From: Pseudomonadota bacterium | Lineage (GTDB): Bacteria > Pseudomonadota > Gammaproteobacteria > Xanthomonadales > Xanthomonadaceae | Length of the DNA stretch: 39,556 nucleotides | Direction: 5' to 3' | NCBI GenBank assembly: GCA_023388355.1 | Contig: JAEWGI010000034.1 | Span: 1-39,556 of the forward strand | Shown here: positions 30,940 to 39,356 of the stretch, one piece after another | Position numbering within the stretch: the stretch's first letter is position 1 | How the letters are laid out: the number at the start of each line of letters is the position of its first letter | The notes under the pieces: generated by a model | What the model saw: only the letters and a program-made list of their open reading frames with translations | Told to the model about the DNA's origin: nothing | Database searches by the model: none | Translations under genes and position numbers: made by a program

Positions 30940-32664
30940 ATGAGCGACTCCAGCAAACGGCCCTTCCGCAGCCAGCAGTGGTTCGGCCGCGACGGCAAGC
31001 AGGGCTTCTACTACCGCAGCTGGCTCAAGGGCCTGGGCCTGCCGCACGACCTGTTCGACGGCCGGCCGGTGATCGGCATCTGCAACACCTGGTCGGAGCT
31101 CACGCCCTGCAACAGCTCGTTCCGCGAGCTGGCCGAGCACGTCAAGCGCGGCGTGTACGAGGCCGGCGGCTTCCCGCTGGAGTTTCCGGTGATGTCGCTG
31201 GGCGAGACCCAGATCCGCCCGACCGCGATGCTCTACCGCAACCTTGCGTCGATGGACGTGGAGGAGTCGATCCGCGCCAACCCCATCGACGGCGTGGTGC
31301 TGCTGATGGGCTGCGACAAGACCACGCCCTCGCTGCTGATGGGCGCGGCCAGCGTCGACCTGCCCAGCATCGGCATCTCCGGCGGTCCCTCGCTGTCGGG
31401 CAACTGGCGCGGCAGGCCGGTGGGTTCGGGTACCGGCGTGATCGAGATGTCGGAGATGGTGCGCGCCGGCACGCTGAGCCAGGAGGAATTCACCGAGGCC
31501 GAGGCCTGCATGCAGCGCTCCAGGGGCAGCTGCATGACCATGGGCACGGCGTCGACGATGGCCTGCATGGTCGAGGCGATGGGCATGTCGCTGCCCGAGA
31601 ACGCCGCGATCCCGGCGGTGGACTCGCGCCGGCTGCGGCTGGCGCACCTGTCGGGCCGGCGCATCGTGGAGATGGTGCGCGAGGACCTGCGCATGTCGAA
31701 GGTGCTCACCCGCGAGGCCTTCGCCAACGGCATCCGCGCCAACGCCGCGATCGGTGGTTCGACCAACGCGGTGATCCATCTGCTCGCCATCGCCGGGCGC
31801 CTGGGCGTGCAGCTCACGCTCGACGACTGGGACGAGATCGGTTCGCGCCTGCCCTGCCTGGTCAACCTCAAGCCGTCGGGCCAGTACCTGATGGAGGATT
31901 TCTACTACGCGGGCGGCCTGCCGGCGGCGCTGCGCGAGATCGCGCAGCACCTGGACGTCGACGCGATGACGGTCAACGGCCGCACCCTCGGCGAGAACAT
32001 CGCCGATGCGCCGTGCTGGAACCGCGACGTGATCCGGCCGCTGGCCGAGCCGGTGCGCTCCGAGGCCGGCATCGCGGTGCTGCGCGGCAACCTCGCGCCC
32101 GACGGTGCGGTGATCAAGCCTTCGGCCGCCTCGCCGCACCTGCTGCACCATCGCGGCCGCGCGGTGGTGTTCGAGGACATCGACGACTTCAAGGCGCGCA
32201 TCGACGACGAGGCGCTGGACGTCGACGCGGACAGCATCATGGTGCTGAAGAACTGCGGCCCGCGCGGCTATCCCGGCATGGCCGAGGTCGGCAACATGCC
32301 GCTGCCGCCGAAGCTGCTGCGCCAGGGCGTCACCGACCTGGTGCGCATCTCCGACGCGCGCATGAGTGGCACCGCCTACGGCACCGTGGTCCTGCACGTC
32401 TCGCCCGAGGCCGCCGCCGGCGGCCCGCTGGCGCTGGTGCGCGAGGGCGACGTGATCGAGCTCGACGTGGCCGCGCGGCGCCTGCACCTGGACGTGTCCG
32501 ACGACGAGCTGGCGCGGCGCCGGGCCGAATGGACGCCGCCATCCGCGCCCGCGCGCGGCTGGAACAAGCTCTACGTCGACCACGTGCAGCAGGCGCACCT
32601 GGGCGCTGACCTGGATTTCCTGGTGGGCGGCAGCGGCGACACCGTCGCCGGCGATTCGCACTGA
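30940..32664 (+). CDS. araC: IlvD/Edd-family aldonate dehydratase, probable L-arabonate dehydratase
   Basis: 574 residues. The three iron-sulfur ligands of the family are in place: Cys57 (ELTPCNSSF), Cys125 (MGCDKTTPS) and Cys198 (GSCMTMGTAST). AIGGSTNAVIHLLAIAGR, KNCGPRGYPGMAEVGNMPLP and ISDARMSGTAYGTVVLHVSPE, with the catalytic-type serine, complete the active site. The N-terminal RSQQWFGRDGKQGFYYRSWLKGLG is typical of pentonate dehydratases and not of dihydroxyacid dehydratase IlvD or 6-phosphogluconate dehydratase Edd. It would convert L-arabonate (perhaps also D-galactonate/D-fuconate) to the 2-keto-3-deoxy acid used by AraD1. The symbol follows pathway nomenclature and is not the E. coli araC regulator. 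Confidence 0.88.
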   Translation: MSDSSKRPFRSQQWFGRDGKQGFYYRSWLKGLGLPHDLFDGRPVIGICNTWSELTPCNSSFRELAEHVKRGVYEAGGFPLEFPVMSLGETQIRPTAMLYRNLASMDVEESIRANPIDGVVLLMGCDKTTPSLLMGAASVDLPSIGISGGPSLSGNWRGRPVGSGTGVIEMSEMVRAGTLSQEEFTEAEACMQRSRGSCMTMGTASTMACMVEAMGMSLPENAAIPAVDSRRLRLAHLSGRRIVEMVREDLRMSKVLTREAFANGIRANAAIGGSTNAVIHLLAIAGRLGVQLTLDDWDEIGSRLPCLVNLKPSGQYLMEDFYYAGGLPAALREIAQHLDVDAMTVNGRTLGENIADAPCWNRDVIRPLAEPVRSEAGIAVLRGNLAPDGAVIKPSAASPHLLHHRGRAVVFEDIDDFKARIDDEALDVDADSIMVLKNCGPRGYPGMAEVGNMPLPPKLLRQGVTDLVRISDARMSGTAYGTVVLHVSPEAAAGGPLALVREGDVIELDVAARRLHLDVSDDELARRRAEWTPPSAPARGWNKLYVDHVQQAHLGADLDFLVGGSGDTVAGDSH

Positions 32665-32734
32665 GCGGTGGACGGCATCCGGCTGGATCGCGCTGTCGGG
32701 TGACGTGGACTGCTCCCGGCACCTTCGCGGCTTC

Positions 32735-32828
32735 AGATTCCTCACCCGCTGCGCGGGTTCGGAATGACAATGGGTGACGGGCAGTGCCATGTCCCTCCAG
32801 CTGTCATCCCGAACGCAGTGAGGGATCT
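32735..32828. repeat. Inverted pair of an interspersed repeat between the dehydratase and GH127 genes
   Basis: Unit 1 (32735-32769) reads AGATTCCTCAC...TTCGGAATGACA and unit 2 (32802-32828) is its inverted, shorter relative TGTCATCCCGAA...GTGAGGGATCT. Together they can fold into one hairpin. Unit 1 itself contains a perfect CCCGC-TGC-GCGGG stem. This is a dispersed intergenic palindrome whose frame would encode the often seen CHPERSEG peptide; it is not part of the GH127 gene. Confidence 0.75.
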
Positions 32829-32897
32829 CCCACCGGCACAGCGTCCTGCAGCACGCTGCATCCGCTGCCATCCGCCCGCCATCCGACGGAGCCGCTG

Positions 32898-35321
32898 ATG
32901 CACATTCCGCCCGTATCGCCCGATCGCCGTCGCTTCCTCGCCGCGGCCGGCTCCACCCTGCTGCTGCCGGCGGCTGCTTCCCTGCCTGCCTTCGCCGCCG
33001 GCGACATCGCCACGGCATCGGCGCCGTTCGCACTGGCCAACGTGCGCCTGGACGCGGGTCCGTTCGCGCATTCGCAGGCGCTCAACCTGCGCTACCTCGC
33101 CGCGCTCGACGTCGACCGCCTGCTCGCGCCCTACCGGATCGAGGCCGGCCTGCCCTCGCCCGCCGCGAAATATCCGAACTGGGAATCGATGGGCCTGGAC
33201 GGCCACACCGCCGGCCACTATCTGTCCGCGCTCGCGCAGCAGGCCGCGCAGGGCGACGCCGCGATGCGCCGGCGGCTCGAAGCCATGGTCGACGCCCTGG
33301 CCGAAGTGCAGCGCGCCAACGGCGACGGCTACCTCGGCGGCGTGCCCAACGGCCGCACGCTGTGGAACCGCATCGCCTCGGGCGAGTTCCAGGCCGAAGC
33401 CTTCTCGCTCGACGGCGCCTGGGTGCCGTTCTACAACCTGCACAAGATGTACGCCGGCCTGCGCGATGCCTGGCTGATGGCCGGCAGCGCCACCGCGCGC
33501 GACCTGCTGGTGCGCTTTGCCGACTGGTGCGACGCGCTGGTGGCGAACCTGGACGACGCGCAGCTGCAGCGCATCCTCGACACCGAGCACGGCGGCATGA
33601 ACGAAGTGCTGGCCGACGTGTACGCGATCACCGGCGAACGCCGCCACCTCGCGCTCGCGCGCCGCTTCTGCCACCGCGCCATCCTCGACCCGCTGCTGCG
33701 CGGCGAGGACCGGCTCGACGGCCTGCACGCCAACACCCAGATCCCGAAGGTGATCGGCTTCGCCCGCATCGGCGAGCTCGACAACGAGCCGGCGTGGATC
33801 GAAGCCGCGCGCTTCTTCTGGGAAACCGTGGCGCTGCGGCGCAGCGTGGCGTTCGGCGGCAACAGCGTGCGCGAGCACTTCCATCCCGCCGACGCCTTCG
33901 CGCCGATGCTGGCCTCGCGCGAGGGACCGGAGACCTGCAACAGCTACAACATGCTGCGCCTGACCGCGCTGCTGCACCGGCTGCACCCGCAGCCGCGCCA
34001 CGTCGAGTTCTACGAGCGGGCGCTGTTCAACCACATCCTGTCGACCCAGCATGCGGAGCACGGCGGGCTGGTCTATTTCACCCCGATCCGGCCGCGCCAC
34101 TACCGCGTGTACTCGCAGCCGGAGCAGTGCTTCTGGTGCTGCGTCGGCACCGGCATGGAGAACCACGGCCGCCACGGCGCCTTCATCTATGCGCGCGGCG
34201 AGGACGCGCTGGCGGTGAACCTGTACATCGCCTCGACCCTGCAGTGGCCCGAGCGTGGCCTCACGCTGCGGCAGGACACCTCGTTCCCGGAGGAACCTCG
34301 CAGCCGCCTGCACCTGCAGCTGGACAGGCCGCAGGCGTTCACGCTGCAGCTGCGCCATCCGCAGTGGCTTGCGGGCGAACTGGTGGTGCAGGTCAACGGC
34401 AGGCGCTGGCCGCTGTCGTCCACACCCGGCAGCTACGCCACGATCTCCCGCACCTGGCGCGCCGGCGACCGCATCGACATCGCCCTGCCGATGGCCACCC
34501 GTATCGAAGGCCTGCCCGACGGCTCGGACTGGGTGGCGGTGATGCATGGTCCGCTGATGCTCGCCGCGCGCACCGGCGAGGAGTCGATCGAAGGCCTGAT
34601 CGCCGACGACGGCCGCGGCAGCCACATCGCGCCCGGCCCCTACCTGCCGCTGGACGGCGCGCCGATGCTGGTGGGCGAGCGCGCCGCGCTGGCCTCGCAC
34701 ATCCAGCCGGTTGCCGGCGAACCGCTGACCTTCACCGCCGCGGCGCTGATCCGCCCGCACGGCTTCCGCCAGCTGAGGCTGGAGCCGCTCGCGCGCGTGC
34801 ACGACGCGCGCTACATGGCCTACTGGCGCACGGCGACACCGGCCAACTACCCGGCCGTGGTCGCCGCGATCGAGGCCACCGAGCGCGAGCGCCAGGCGCT
34901 GGAGGCGCGCACCCTCGACCAGGTGCAGCCCGGAGAGCAGCAGCCGGAGATCGAGCATGGCTATGCCGGAGAGGAGTCGGGCACCGGGCAACTGCTGGGA
35001 CGACGCTGGCGCGATGCGGCCGGCTGGTTCGGCTACCGCCTCGCGCCCCGCCCCTCGGCCACCGGCCACCCCCAGGCGCTGATGCTGGTCATGTTTGGCG
35101 GCGACTGGAACGTGGCGATGGACGTGCAGGTCGAGGGCGAAGTGCTCGACACCATCGTCTTCGACGGCGGCGGCCGCGACGATTTCGAAACCCGGATAAT
35201 CGCCCTTCCCCTCGCGCTGGCCGAACGCGCCGTCGCGCAGGGCCTGCAGCTGCGCTTCGTCGCCCGCGACGGCCGCCGCACGCCGCGCCTGTTCGAATTG
35301 CGGCTGCTGTCGGCGGACTGA
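32898..35321 (+). CDS. GH127/GH146-type (DUF1680) beta-L-arabinofuranosidase, Tat-exported
   Basis: 807 residues. A twin-arginine signal, SPDRRRFLAAAG, ends near PAFA (residue 33), so the protein should be exported folded. The (alpha/alpha)6 barrel covers about residues 40-430. The cysteine/zinc active site is complete: Glu345 and Cys347 in GPETCNSYNM and Cys414-Cys415 in QCFWCCVGTGMENH, matching the Glu-Cys-Cys-Cys zinc centre known from HypBA1, with Glu326 (REHF) a possible acid/base. Beta-sandwich domains follow, and a C-terminal module begins at about residue 690 (GWFGYRL...LMLVMFGGDWN). Tat export fits a zinc-thiolate enzyme. Probable substrate: beta-L-arabinofuranosyl linkages of plant glycoproteins or pectin. 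GH127 and GH146 cannot be separated here. Confidence 0.9.
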   Translation: MHIPPVSPDRRRFLAAAGSTLLLPAAASLPAFAAGDIATASAPFALANVRLDAGPFAHSQALNLRYLAALDVDRLLAPYRIEAGLPSPAAKYPNWESMGLDGHTAGHYLSALAQQAAQGDAAMRRRLEAMVDALAEVQRANGDGYLGGVPNGRTLWNRIASGEFQAEAFSLDGAWVPFYNLHKMYAGLRDAWLMAGSATARDLLVRFADWCDALVANLDDAQLQRILDTEHGGMNEVLADVYAITGERRHLALARRFCHRAILDPLLRGEDRLDGLHANTQIPKVIGFARIGELDNEPAWIEAARFFWETVALRRSVAFGGNSVREHFHPADAFAPMLASREGPETCNSYNMLRLTALLHRLHPQPRHVEFYERALFNHILSTQHAEHGGLVYFTPIRPRHYRVYSQPEQCFWCCVGTGMENHGRHGAFIYARGEDALAVNLYIASTLQWPERGLTLRQDTSFPEEPRSRLHLQLDRPQAFTLQLRHPQWLAGELVVQVNGRRWPLSSTPGSYATISRTWRAGDRIDIALPMATRIEGLPDGSDWVAVMHGPLMLAARTGEESIEGLIADDGRGSHIAPGPYLPLDGAPMLVGERAALASHIQPVAGEPLTFTAAALIRPHGFRQLRLEPLARVHDARYMAYWRTATPANYPAVVAAIEATERERQALEARTLDQVQPGEQQPEIEHGYAGEESGTGQLLGRRWRDAAGWFGYRLAPRPSATGHPQALMLVMFGGDWNVAMDVQVEGEVLDTIVFDGGGRDDFETRIIALPLALAERAVAQGLQLRFVARDGRRTPRLFELRLLSAD

Positions 35322-35672
35322 TTGCCGCCCCGTCCGCCACGATGCGTGGTTCAAGGGAACGCGGAGGCGTTGGGGTTCACTGCGTTCACCCCAACCTGTG
35401 CGCCGATGCGGAAGCGCCGCGCCGATAGGTTGGGGTGAGCGCAGCGAACCCCAACGTACGTTGCGCGTCGGTGTATACCGTCGGGATTCCACGCGTTCAC
35501 CCCAACCCATGCGCTGGCCCGACGCCGGCCATCCACCCGACGCGCAACCCGGGGAAACGCGGGGCGTTGGGGTTCACTGCGTTCACCCCAACCTATGCGC
35601 CGATCCGGGGGCGTCGATCCGCAAAGCGGGGGGGCTGGTCCGACAGGAGGCGCTGCTCCGGCGGTGGACGCG
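35322..35672. other. Gene-free gap at the right end of the sugar island
   Basis: These 351 bases lie between the converging GH127 gene and the N-formylglutamate amidohydrolase gene. Apart from the palindromic repeat family described separately at 35367-35604, no gene, RNA gene, transposase fragment or attachment-site-like repeat was recognised. Confidence 0.6.
35367..35604. repeat. Three to four copies of a GTTGGGGT...ACCCCAAC palindromic repeat
   Basis: A 41-base unit occurs at 35367-35407 and again at 35564-35604 with a single mismatch. Each copy is an imperfect hairpin with arms GTTGGGGT and ACCCCAAC around TTCACTGCGTTC-like loops. A diverged copy lies inverted at about 35420-35460, and a partial copy at 35493-35517. 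This is a REP-type dispersed repeat, different in sequence from those at 11504, 15631 and 32735. It fills the gap between converging genes, where it could serve as terminator. Confidence 0.85.
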
Positions 35673-36449
35673 TCACTCCAGGGCGGCCTGGAGCAGGTTG
35701 CGGATCACGAGCTGCACGCGCGGCGCCTTGCCTTCGTCGTAGGTGAAGCTGTCTTCGTCCATGTAGGTCCGCTGGCTGATCTCCAGCTGCACCGCCTCGA
35801 TCCCCCGCGCGGGGTCGGCGTAATGGCGGGTGATGTGGCCACCCTTGAAGCGGCCGTTGTGGACCCAGTCGCAGCCAGTCTGTGCGGACAGCACCGCTTC
35901 CAGCCGCTGCTGCAGCGCGGTGCCCGCGCTGGCGCCGTTGGCGGTGCCGAGGTTGAGGTCGGGCAGCCGGCCCTCGAACAGGAACGGCAGTTCGCCGCGG
36001 ATCGAATGGCCCTCCCACAGCACGACGCGACCATGCCCGGCATGCAGGCGTTCGAGTTCGCCGCGCAGGGCCTGGTGGTAGGGCCGCCAATAGGCTTCCA
36101 CCCGCGCGCGCACCTCGTCCTCGTCGGGCGCCTGCCCGTCGAGATGGACGGGTTCACCGGAGAAGCGCACGGTCGGGCACAGGCCGGTGGTGTTCTGGCC
36201 CGGGTACAGCGAGACGTCGTCCTCGCCGCGGTTGAGGTCGATCACGTAGCGCGAGTGCGTGGGCACGATGACCGAGGCGCCGAGGTCGCGCGCGAACGCG
36301 TAAAGCCGGGCGATGTGCCAGTCGGTATCGGGCACCCGCCGCGCCTGCGGCGTCAGCCGCGCGGCGATCTCGTCGGGAACGAAGGTGCCGTCGTGCGGCA
36401 GGCTGACCAGCAGCGGGGCGCTGCCGCGGTGCAGGGTGAAGATGTCCAT
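35673..36449 (-). CDS. hutG: N-formylglutamate amidohydrolase (HutG-like)
   Basis: 258 residues. The family hydrolyses N-formylglutamate to glutamate and formate in one branch of histidine degradation, using a metal. Visible motifs are LLVSLPHDGTFVPDEI, DTDWHIARLYAFARDLGASVIVPTHSRYVIDLNRGEDD, VVLWEGHSIRGELPFLFEGRLPDLNLGTANG and HITRHYADPARGIEAVQLEISQRTYM. No other hut gene is nearby, so the substrate is less certain than the family. It lies 80 bases after glutathione reductase on the same strand and converges on GH127. Confidence 0.9.
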   Translation of the reverse strand: MDIFTLHRGSAPLLVSLPHDGTFVPDEIAARLTPQARRVPDTDWHIARLYAFARDLGASVIVPTHSRYVIDLNRGEDDVSLYPGQNTTGLCPTVRFSGEPVHLDGQAPDEDEVRARVEAYWRPYHQALRGELERLHAGHGRVVLWEGHSIRGELPFLFEGRLPDLNLGTANGASAGTALQQRLEAVLSAQTGCDWVHNGRFKGGHITRHYADPARGIEAVQLEISQRTYMDEDSFTYDEGKAPRVQLVIRNLLQAALE

Positions 36450-36529
36450 GGGGTGGATTGTAGGGCGGCGGGAACGAGCACGCGTGCGCGGACTCCAGCG
36501 CCGCGCTCCCTCCGCTTGCGCGGCTGGGC

Positions 36530-37894
36530 TTACCGCATCAGCACCACTTCCTCGGCGCTTGTGGGATGGATCGCCACCGTATCGTGCAGGTCCGCCAGGG
36601 TGATGCCCTTCTTCAGCGCCACCGCGAAACCCTGCATGATCTCGTCGGCGCCCTCGCCCAGCAGGTGGATGCCGACCACGCGCCGCTCATCGCCCAAGCA
36701 CACCAGCTTGAACAGGCTGTGCTGCGGGCGGTCGACCAGGGCCTGGCGCATGGGGCGGAAGGTGCTGCGGTACACGTGTACCGCAGCGTCGCCGTGGCGC
36801 TCGCGCGCCTGCGCCTCGCTCAGGCCGACTTCGGCCAGCGGCGGATGCGAGAACACCACGGTGGGGATGCTGTCGTAGTCCAGGCGCGCATCCGCATCGC
36901 CGCCGAACACGCGGTCCATCGCCCGGCGCGCGGCCGCGATCGCCACCGGCGTGAGCATGGCGCGACCGGTGACGTCGCCGACCGCGACGATGTGCGGCAC
37001 GCTGCTGCGCTGGCAGTCGTCGACCACGATGTTGCCCTGCCCGTCCAGCGCCACGCCCGCGCCCTCCAGGCCGATGCCGGCGGTGTTGGCGCTGCGCCCG
37101 GTGGCGAGGATGACGTGCGCGTACGCATCCGACGTCCCGCCCGCGGCGTCGCGCAGCCGCAGCGCGCCCCGCCCGCCCTCGATGGCGGCCACGCTGTAGC
37201 CGAAGTGCAGGCCGATGCCCTGCTGGCGGTAGTTTTCCCGCAGCCATTCGGCCAGTTCGGCATCCGAATGCCCGAGCAGGCGCTGGCCGCGCACGAACAC
37301 GTCCACCCGGCAGCCCAGCGCCTGCAGCACGCCGGCCAGCTCCACCGCGATGTAGCCGCCGCCGACCAGGGCCACGTGCCCGGGCGGCTGGTGGAAGTCG
37401 AAGAAGTCGTCGGACACACCGGCCAGCTCCCGGCCCGGCACCTCCGGCCGGCGCGGCTGCGAGCCGGTGGCGACCAGCACGTGCGCGGCGCGCAGAAGGC
37501 TGCCGTCGCCGCCTTCGACCGTGTGCGCATCGTGAAGCCGGCCGCGCGCAGGCAGCAGCACGATGCCGGCCTCGTCCAGGCGCCGGCGGTAGCTGGCGTG
37601 GATGCCGTGGATGTAGCGCTGGCGGCTGGCGATCAGGGTCGGCCAGTCCAGGTCCGGCGTCGCCGGCACGTCGAAGCCCAGCTGCGAGGCCAGGGTGACG
37701 CTGCCGGCCAGCTCCGCCGCCAGCCACATCGCCTTCTTCGGCACGCAGCCGACATTGACGCAGGTACCGCCCAGCGCGCCGGGTTCCAGCAGCGCCACGC
37801 GCTTGCCATGCTGGGCAGCCCGGATGGCGCCGGCCAGGCCGGCAGAACCGCCGCCAAGGACGATCAGGTCATAGTCAAAGGATGCAGTGCTCAT
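36530..37894 (-). CDS. gor: Glutathione-disulfide reductase
   Basis: 454 residues. It reduces glutathione disulfide with NADPH through FAD and a redox disulfide. The FAD motif DLIVLGGGSAGLAGAIRAA leads to the active-site pair GGTCVNVGCVPKKAMW (Cys45, Cys50). The second dinucleotide motif ALVGGGYIAVELAGVLQALG is followed by VRGQRLL, whose basic residues suit NADPH. IVAVGDVTGRAMLTPVAI is the second FAD block, and the C-terminal HPTSAEEVV carries the catalytic His-Glu pair contributed to the partner subunit. No thioredoxin-reductase-like or mercuric-reductase features were seen. Confidence 0.95.
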   Translation of the reverse strand: MSTASFDYDLIVLGGGSAGLAGAIRAAQHGKRVALLEPGALGGTCVNVGCVPKKAMWLAAELAGSVTLASQLGFDVPATPDLDWPTLIASRQRYIHGIHASYRRRLDEAGIVLLPARGRLHDAHTVEGGDGSLLRAAHVLVATGSQPRRPEVPGRELAGVSDDFFDFHQPPGHVALVGGGYIAVELAGVLQALGCRVDVFVRGQRLLGHSDAELAEWLRENYRQQGIGLHFGYSVAAIEGGRGALRLRDAAGGTSDAYAHVILATGRSANTAGIGLEGAGVALDGQGNIVVDDCQRSSVPHIVAVGDVTGRAMLTPVAIAAARRAMDRVFGGDADARLDYDSIPTVVFSHPPLAEVGLSEAQARERHGDAAVHVYRSTFRPMRQALVDRPQHSLFKLVCLGDERRVVGIHLLGEGADEIMQGFAVALKKGITLADLHDTVAIHPTSAEEVVLMR

Positions 37895-38012
37895 CGGGAT
37901 CGCTCTGAAGAAGGGAGAATCATGGATCCACGCCCTGCGTGGAGGGTGCCGCTGCCGTGGCCGAGCATGCCATGGGGAGCATGCAGCGCAACGTGAGCGG
38001 CACAGGCTGGAA

Positions 38013-39257
38013 TCAGCCCTGCGCGACTTCGCGGCGCATGGGCGGCCACTGCCGGTAGGTCATCGCGCGCCACAGCCATTCCATCGGGCCGAAGCGGAAG
38101 CGCCGCAGCCACCAGTGCGAGATGCCCACCTGCAGCGCGAACAGCAGCAACGCGAACACCACCTGCCAGGCGCGCGGCATCAGGTCGAACCCGCCCAGCC
38201 CGTAATGGTTGAACAGCCAGGTGCAGGCCAGCGACTGCGCCAGATAATGGGTCAGTGCCATGCGCCCTGCCGGTGCCAGCCAGCCGAGCCGCGCGCGCCA
38301 GTGCACGATCCAGGCCAGGTAGCCCAGGCACATCGGCACCGCGCCGACCGACACCAGCGACATCACCGCCGTGGTTTCCAGGGTGTACTGGCCCGGCGCG
38401 AGGTAGGGCTTCCACAGCACCCCGGCAAGCGTGACCAGCAGGCCCAGCGGCAGCGCGACCCAGCGCAGGCCGGCATACAGGCGGGGGAAACGGTCCGGTT
38501 CGGCCAGCGCCCCGCTGCCGGCAAACCAGCTGCCGATCAGGAACATGCCCAGCACTTCCGGCCCGGTGATCACCAGCGCGCCCAGCGATGAACCGAACTC
38601 ATGCAGGCGCTGCACGTTGCCCTGCATCCAGCTGCCCTGCCCGTACACCAGCCGCTGCTGGTCGATGGCCTGCTGCGCATCGACCACCATCTTCTGCAGG
38701 TCCTGCGCCGGCGAGAGCGTCACCATCGCGCCGATCAGCAGCATCATCGACACGCCGGCCAGGTAGACCACGATGCCCATCCACGGCAACCAGCTGCGCG
38801 GCGCTTCGCGGCAGGCGAGCAGCGGCAGCGACACCAGCGCGTACAGCACCAGGATGTCGCCGGACCACACCAGCAGCGCATGGCACAGGCCGATCAGCGC
38901 CAGGCCGAGGCTGCGCCGCAGGTAGAACGGAGTGAACTCGCGGCCAGCCGCCTGCGCGCGTTGCGCCATGACCGCGAAGCCGGCACCGAACAACAGCGAG
39001 AACAGGGTGAAGAACTTGCCCTGCACGAAGATGTAGACGAAGGCGTCGGCCACGTAATCCAGCCCGTGCCAGCGCGCGTCGATGCCGGTGAAGGCCAGGT
39101 CCAGCGGTCCGCTGAAGGCCTCGATGTTCATCAACAGGATGCCCAGCAGGGCCACTCCGCGCAGCACGTCCAGCACGGCGATGCGTTCGCCGGAAGCCAC
39201 CGGCTGCAGGGAAAGGGAAGCGGCGTTCACGGGGCATCCGGCAGGCAGGTCCGCCAT
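38013..39257 (-). CDS. DUF418-family integral membrane protein
   Basis: 414 residues. The opening RIAVLDVLRGVALLGILLMNIEAFSGP and KFFTLFSLLFGAGFAVMAQRA are the marks of this family of heptaprenyl/YeiB-like membrane proteins. The C-terminal half has the DUF418 pattern GPEVLGMFLIGSWFA and LAPAGRMALTHYLAQSLACTWLFNHYGLGGF, then PMEWLWRAMTYRQWPPMR at the end. About ten hydrophobic segments are visible. Function is unknown; members are sometimes linked to acyl transfer by their distant likeness to acyltransferase-3 proteins. The ATG at 39257 was kept, though a GTG at 39230 is possible. Confidence 0.9.
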   Translation of the reverse strand: MADLPAGCPVNAASLSLQPVASGERIAVLDVLRGVALLGILLMNIEAFSGPLDLAFTGIDARWHGLDYVADAFVYIFVQGKFFTLFSLLFGAGFAVMAQRAQAAGREFTPFYLRRSLGLALIGLCHALLVWSGDILVLYALVSLPLLACREAPRSWLPWMGIVVYLAGVSMMLLIGAMVTLSPAQDLQKMVVDAQQAIDQQRLVYGQGSWMQGNVQRLHEFGSSLGALVITGPEVLGMFLIGSWFAGSGALAEPDRFPRLYAGLRWVALPLGLLVTLAGVLWKPYLAPGQYTLETTAVMSLVSVGAVPMCLGYLAWIVHWRARLGWLAPAGRMALTHYLAQSLACTWLFNHYGLGGFDLMPRAWQVVFALLLFALQVGISHWWLRRFRFGPMEWLWRAMTYRQWPPMRREVAQG

Positions 39258-39308
39258 TATGCCGCCGCCCTGCGCGCCGTGGACGGCCGCGCCGTGTTCC
39301 AGAAACGC

Positions 39309-39332
39309 AACGACCCGCCGGAGCGGGTCGTT
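39309..39332 (-). terminator. Intrinsic terminator-like hairpin after the FKBP gene
   Basis: A perfect 10-bp stem (AACGACCCGC / GCGGGTCGTT) with a 4-base loop lies 25 bases downstream of the FKBP stop codon. Read on the minus strand it is followed by GCGTTTCT, a weak T-run. It separates the FKBP gene from the DUF418 gene on the same strand, suggesting separate transcripts. Confidence 0.7.
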
Positions 39333-39356
39333 GCTGCCCTCACGATCGCGCTGCGA

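Noticed and set aside
30940..32664. Dihydroxyacid dehydratase (ilvD) or 6-phosphogluconate dehydratase (edd)
   Set aside because: Length, the N-terminal SQQWFGRDGKQGFYYRSW block and the sugar-cluster context fit pentonate dehydratases better; no branched-chain or Entner-Doudoroff genes are nearby.
32784..32897. N-terminal extension of the GH127 protein from an upstream ATG
   Set aside because: The extra 38 codons run through a dispersed repeat (CHPERSEG) and would bury the twin-arginine signal, which must be near the N-terminus.
32742..35510. A 922-codon open frame on the minus strand opposite the GH127 gene (and a 713-codon one opposite GH97)
   Set aside because: Same codon-phase artefact of GC-rich DNA; no recognisable domains, and the plus-strand proteins have complete active sites and signal peptides.
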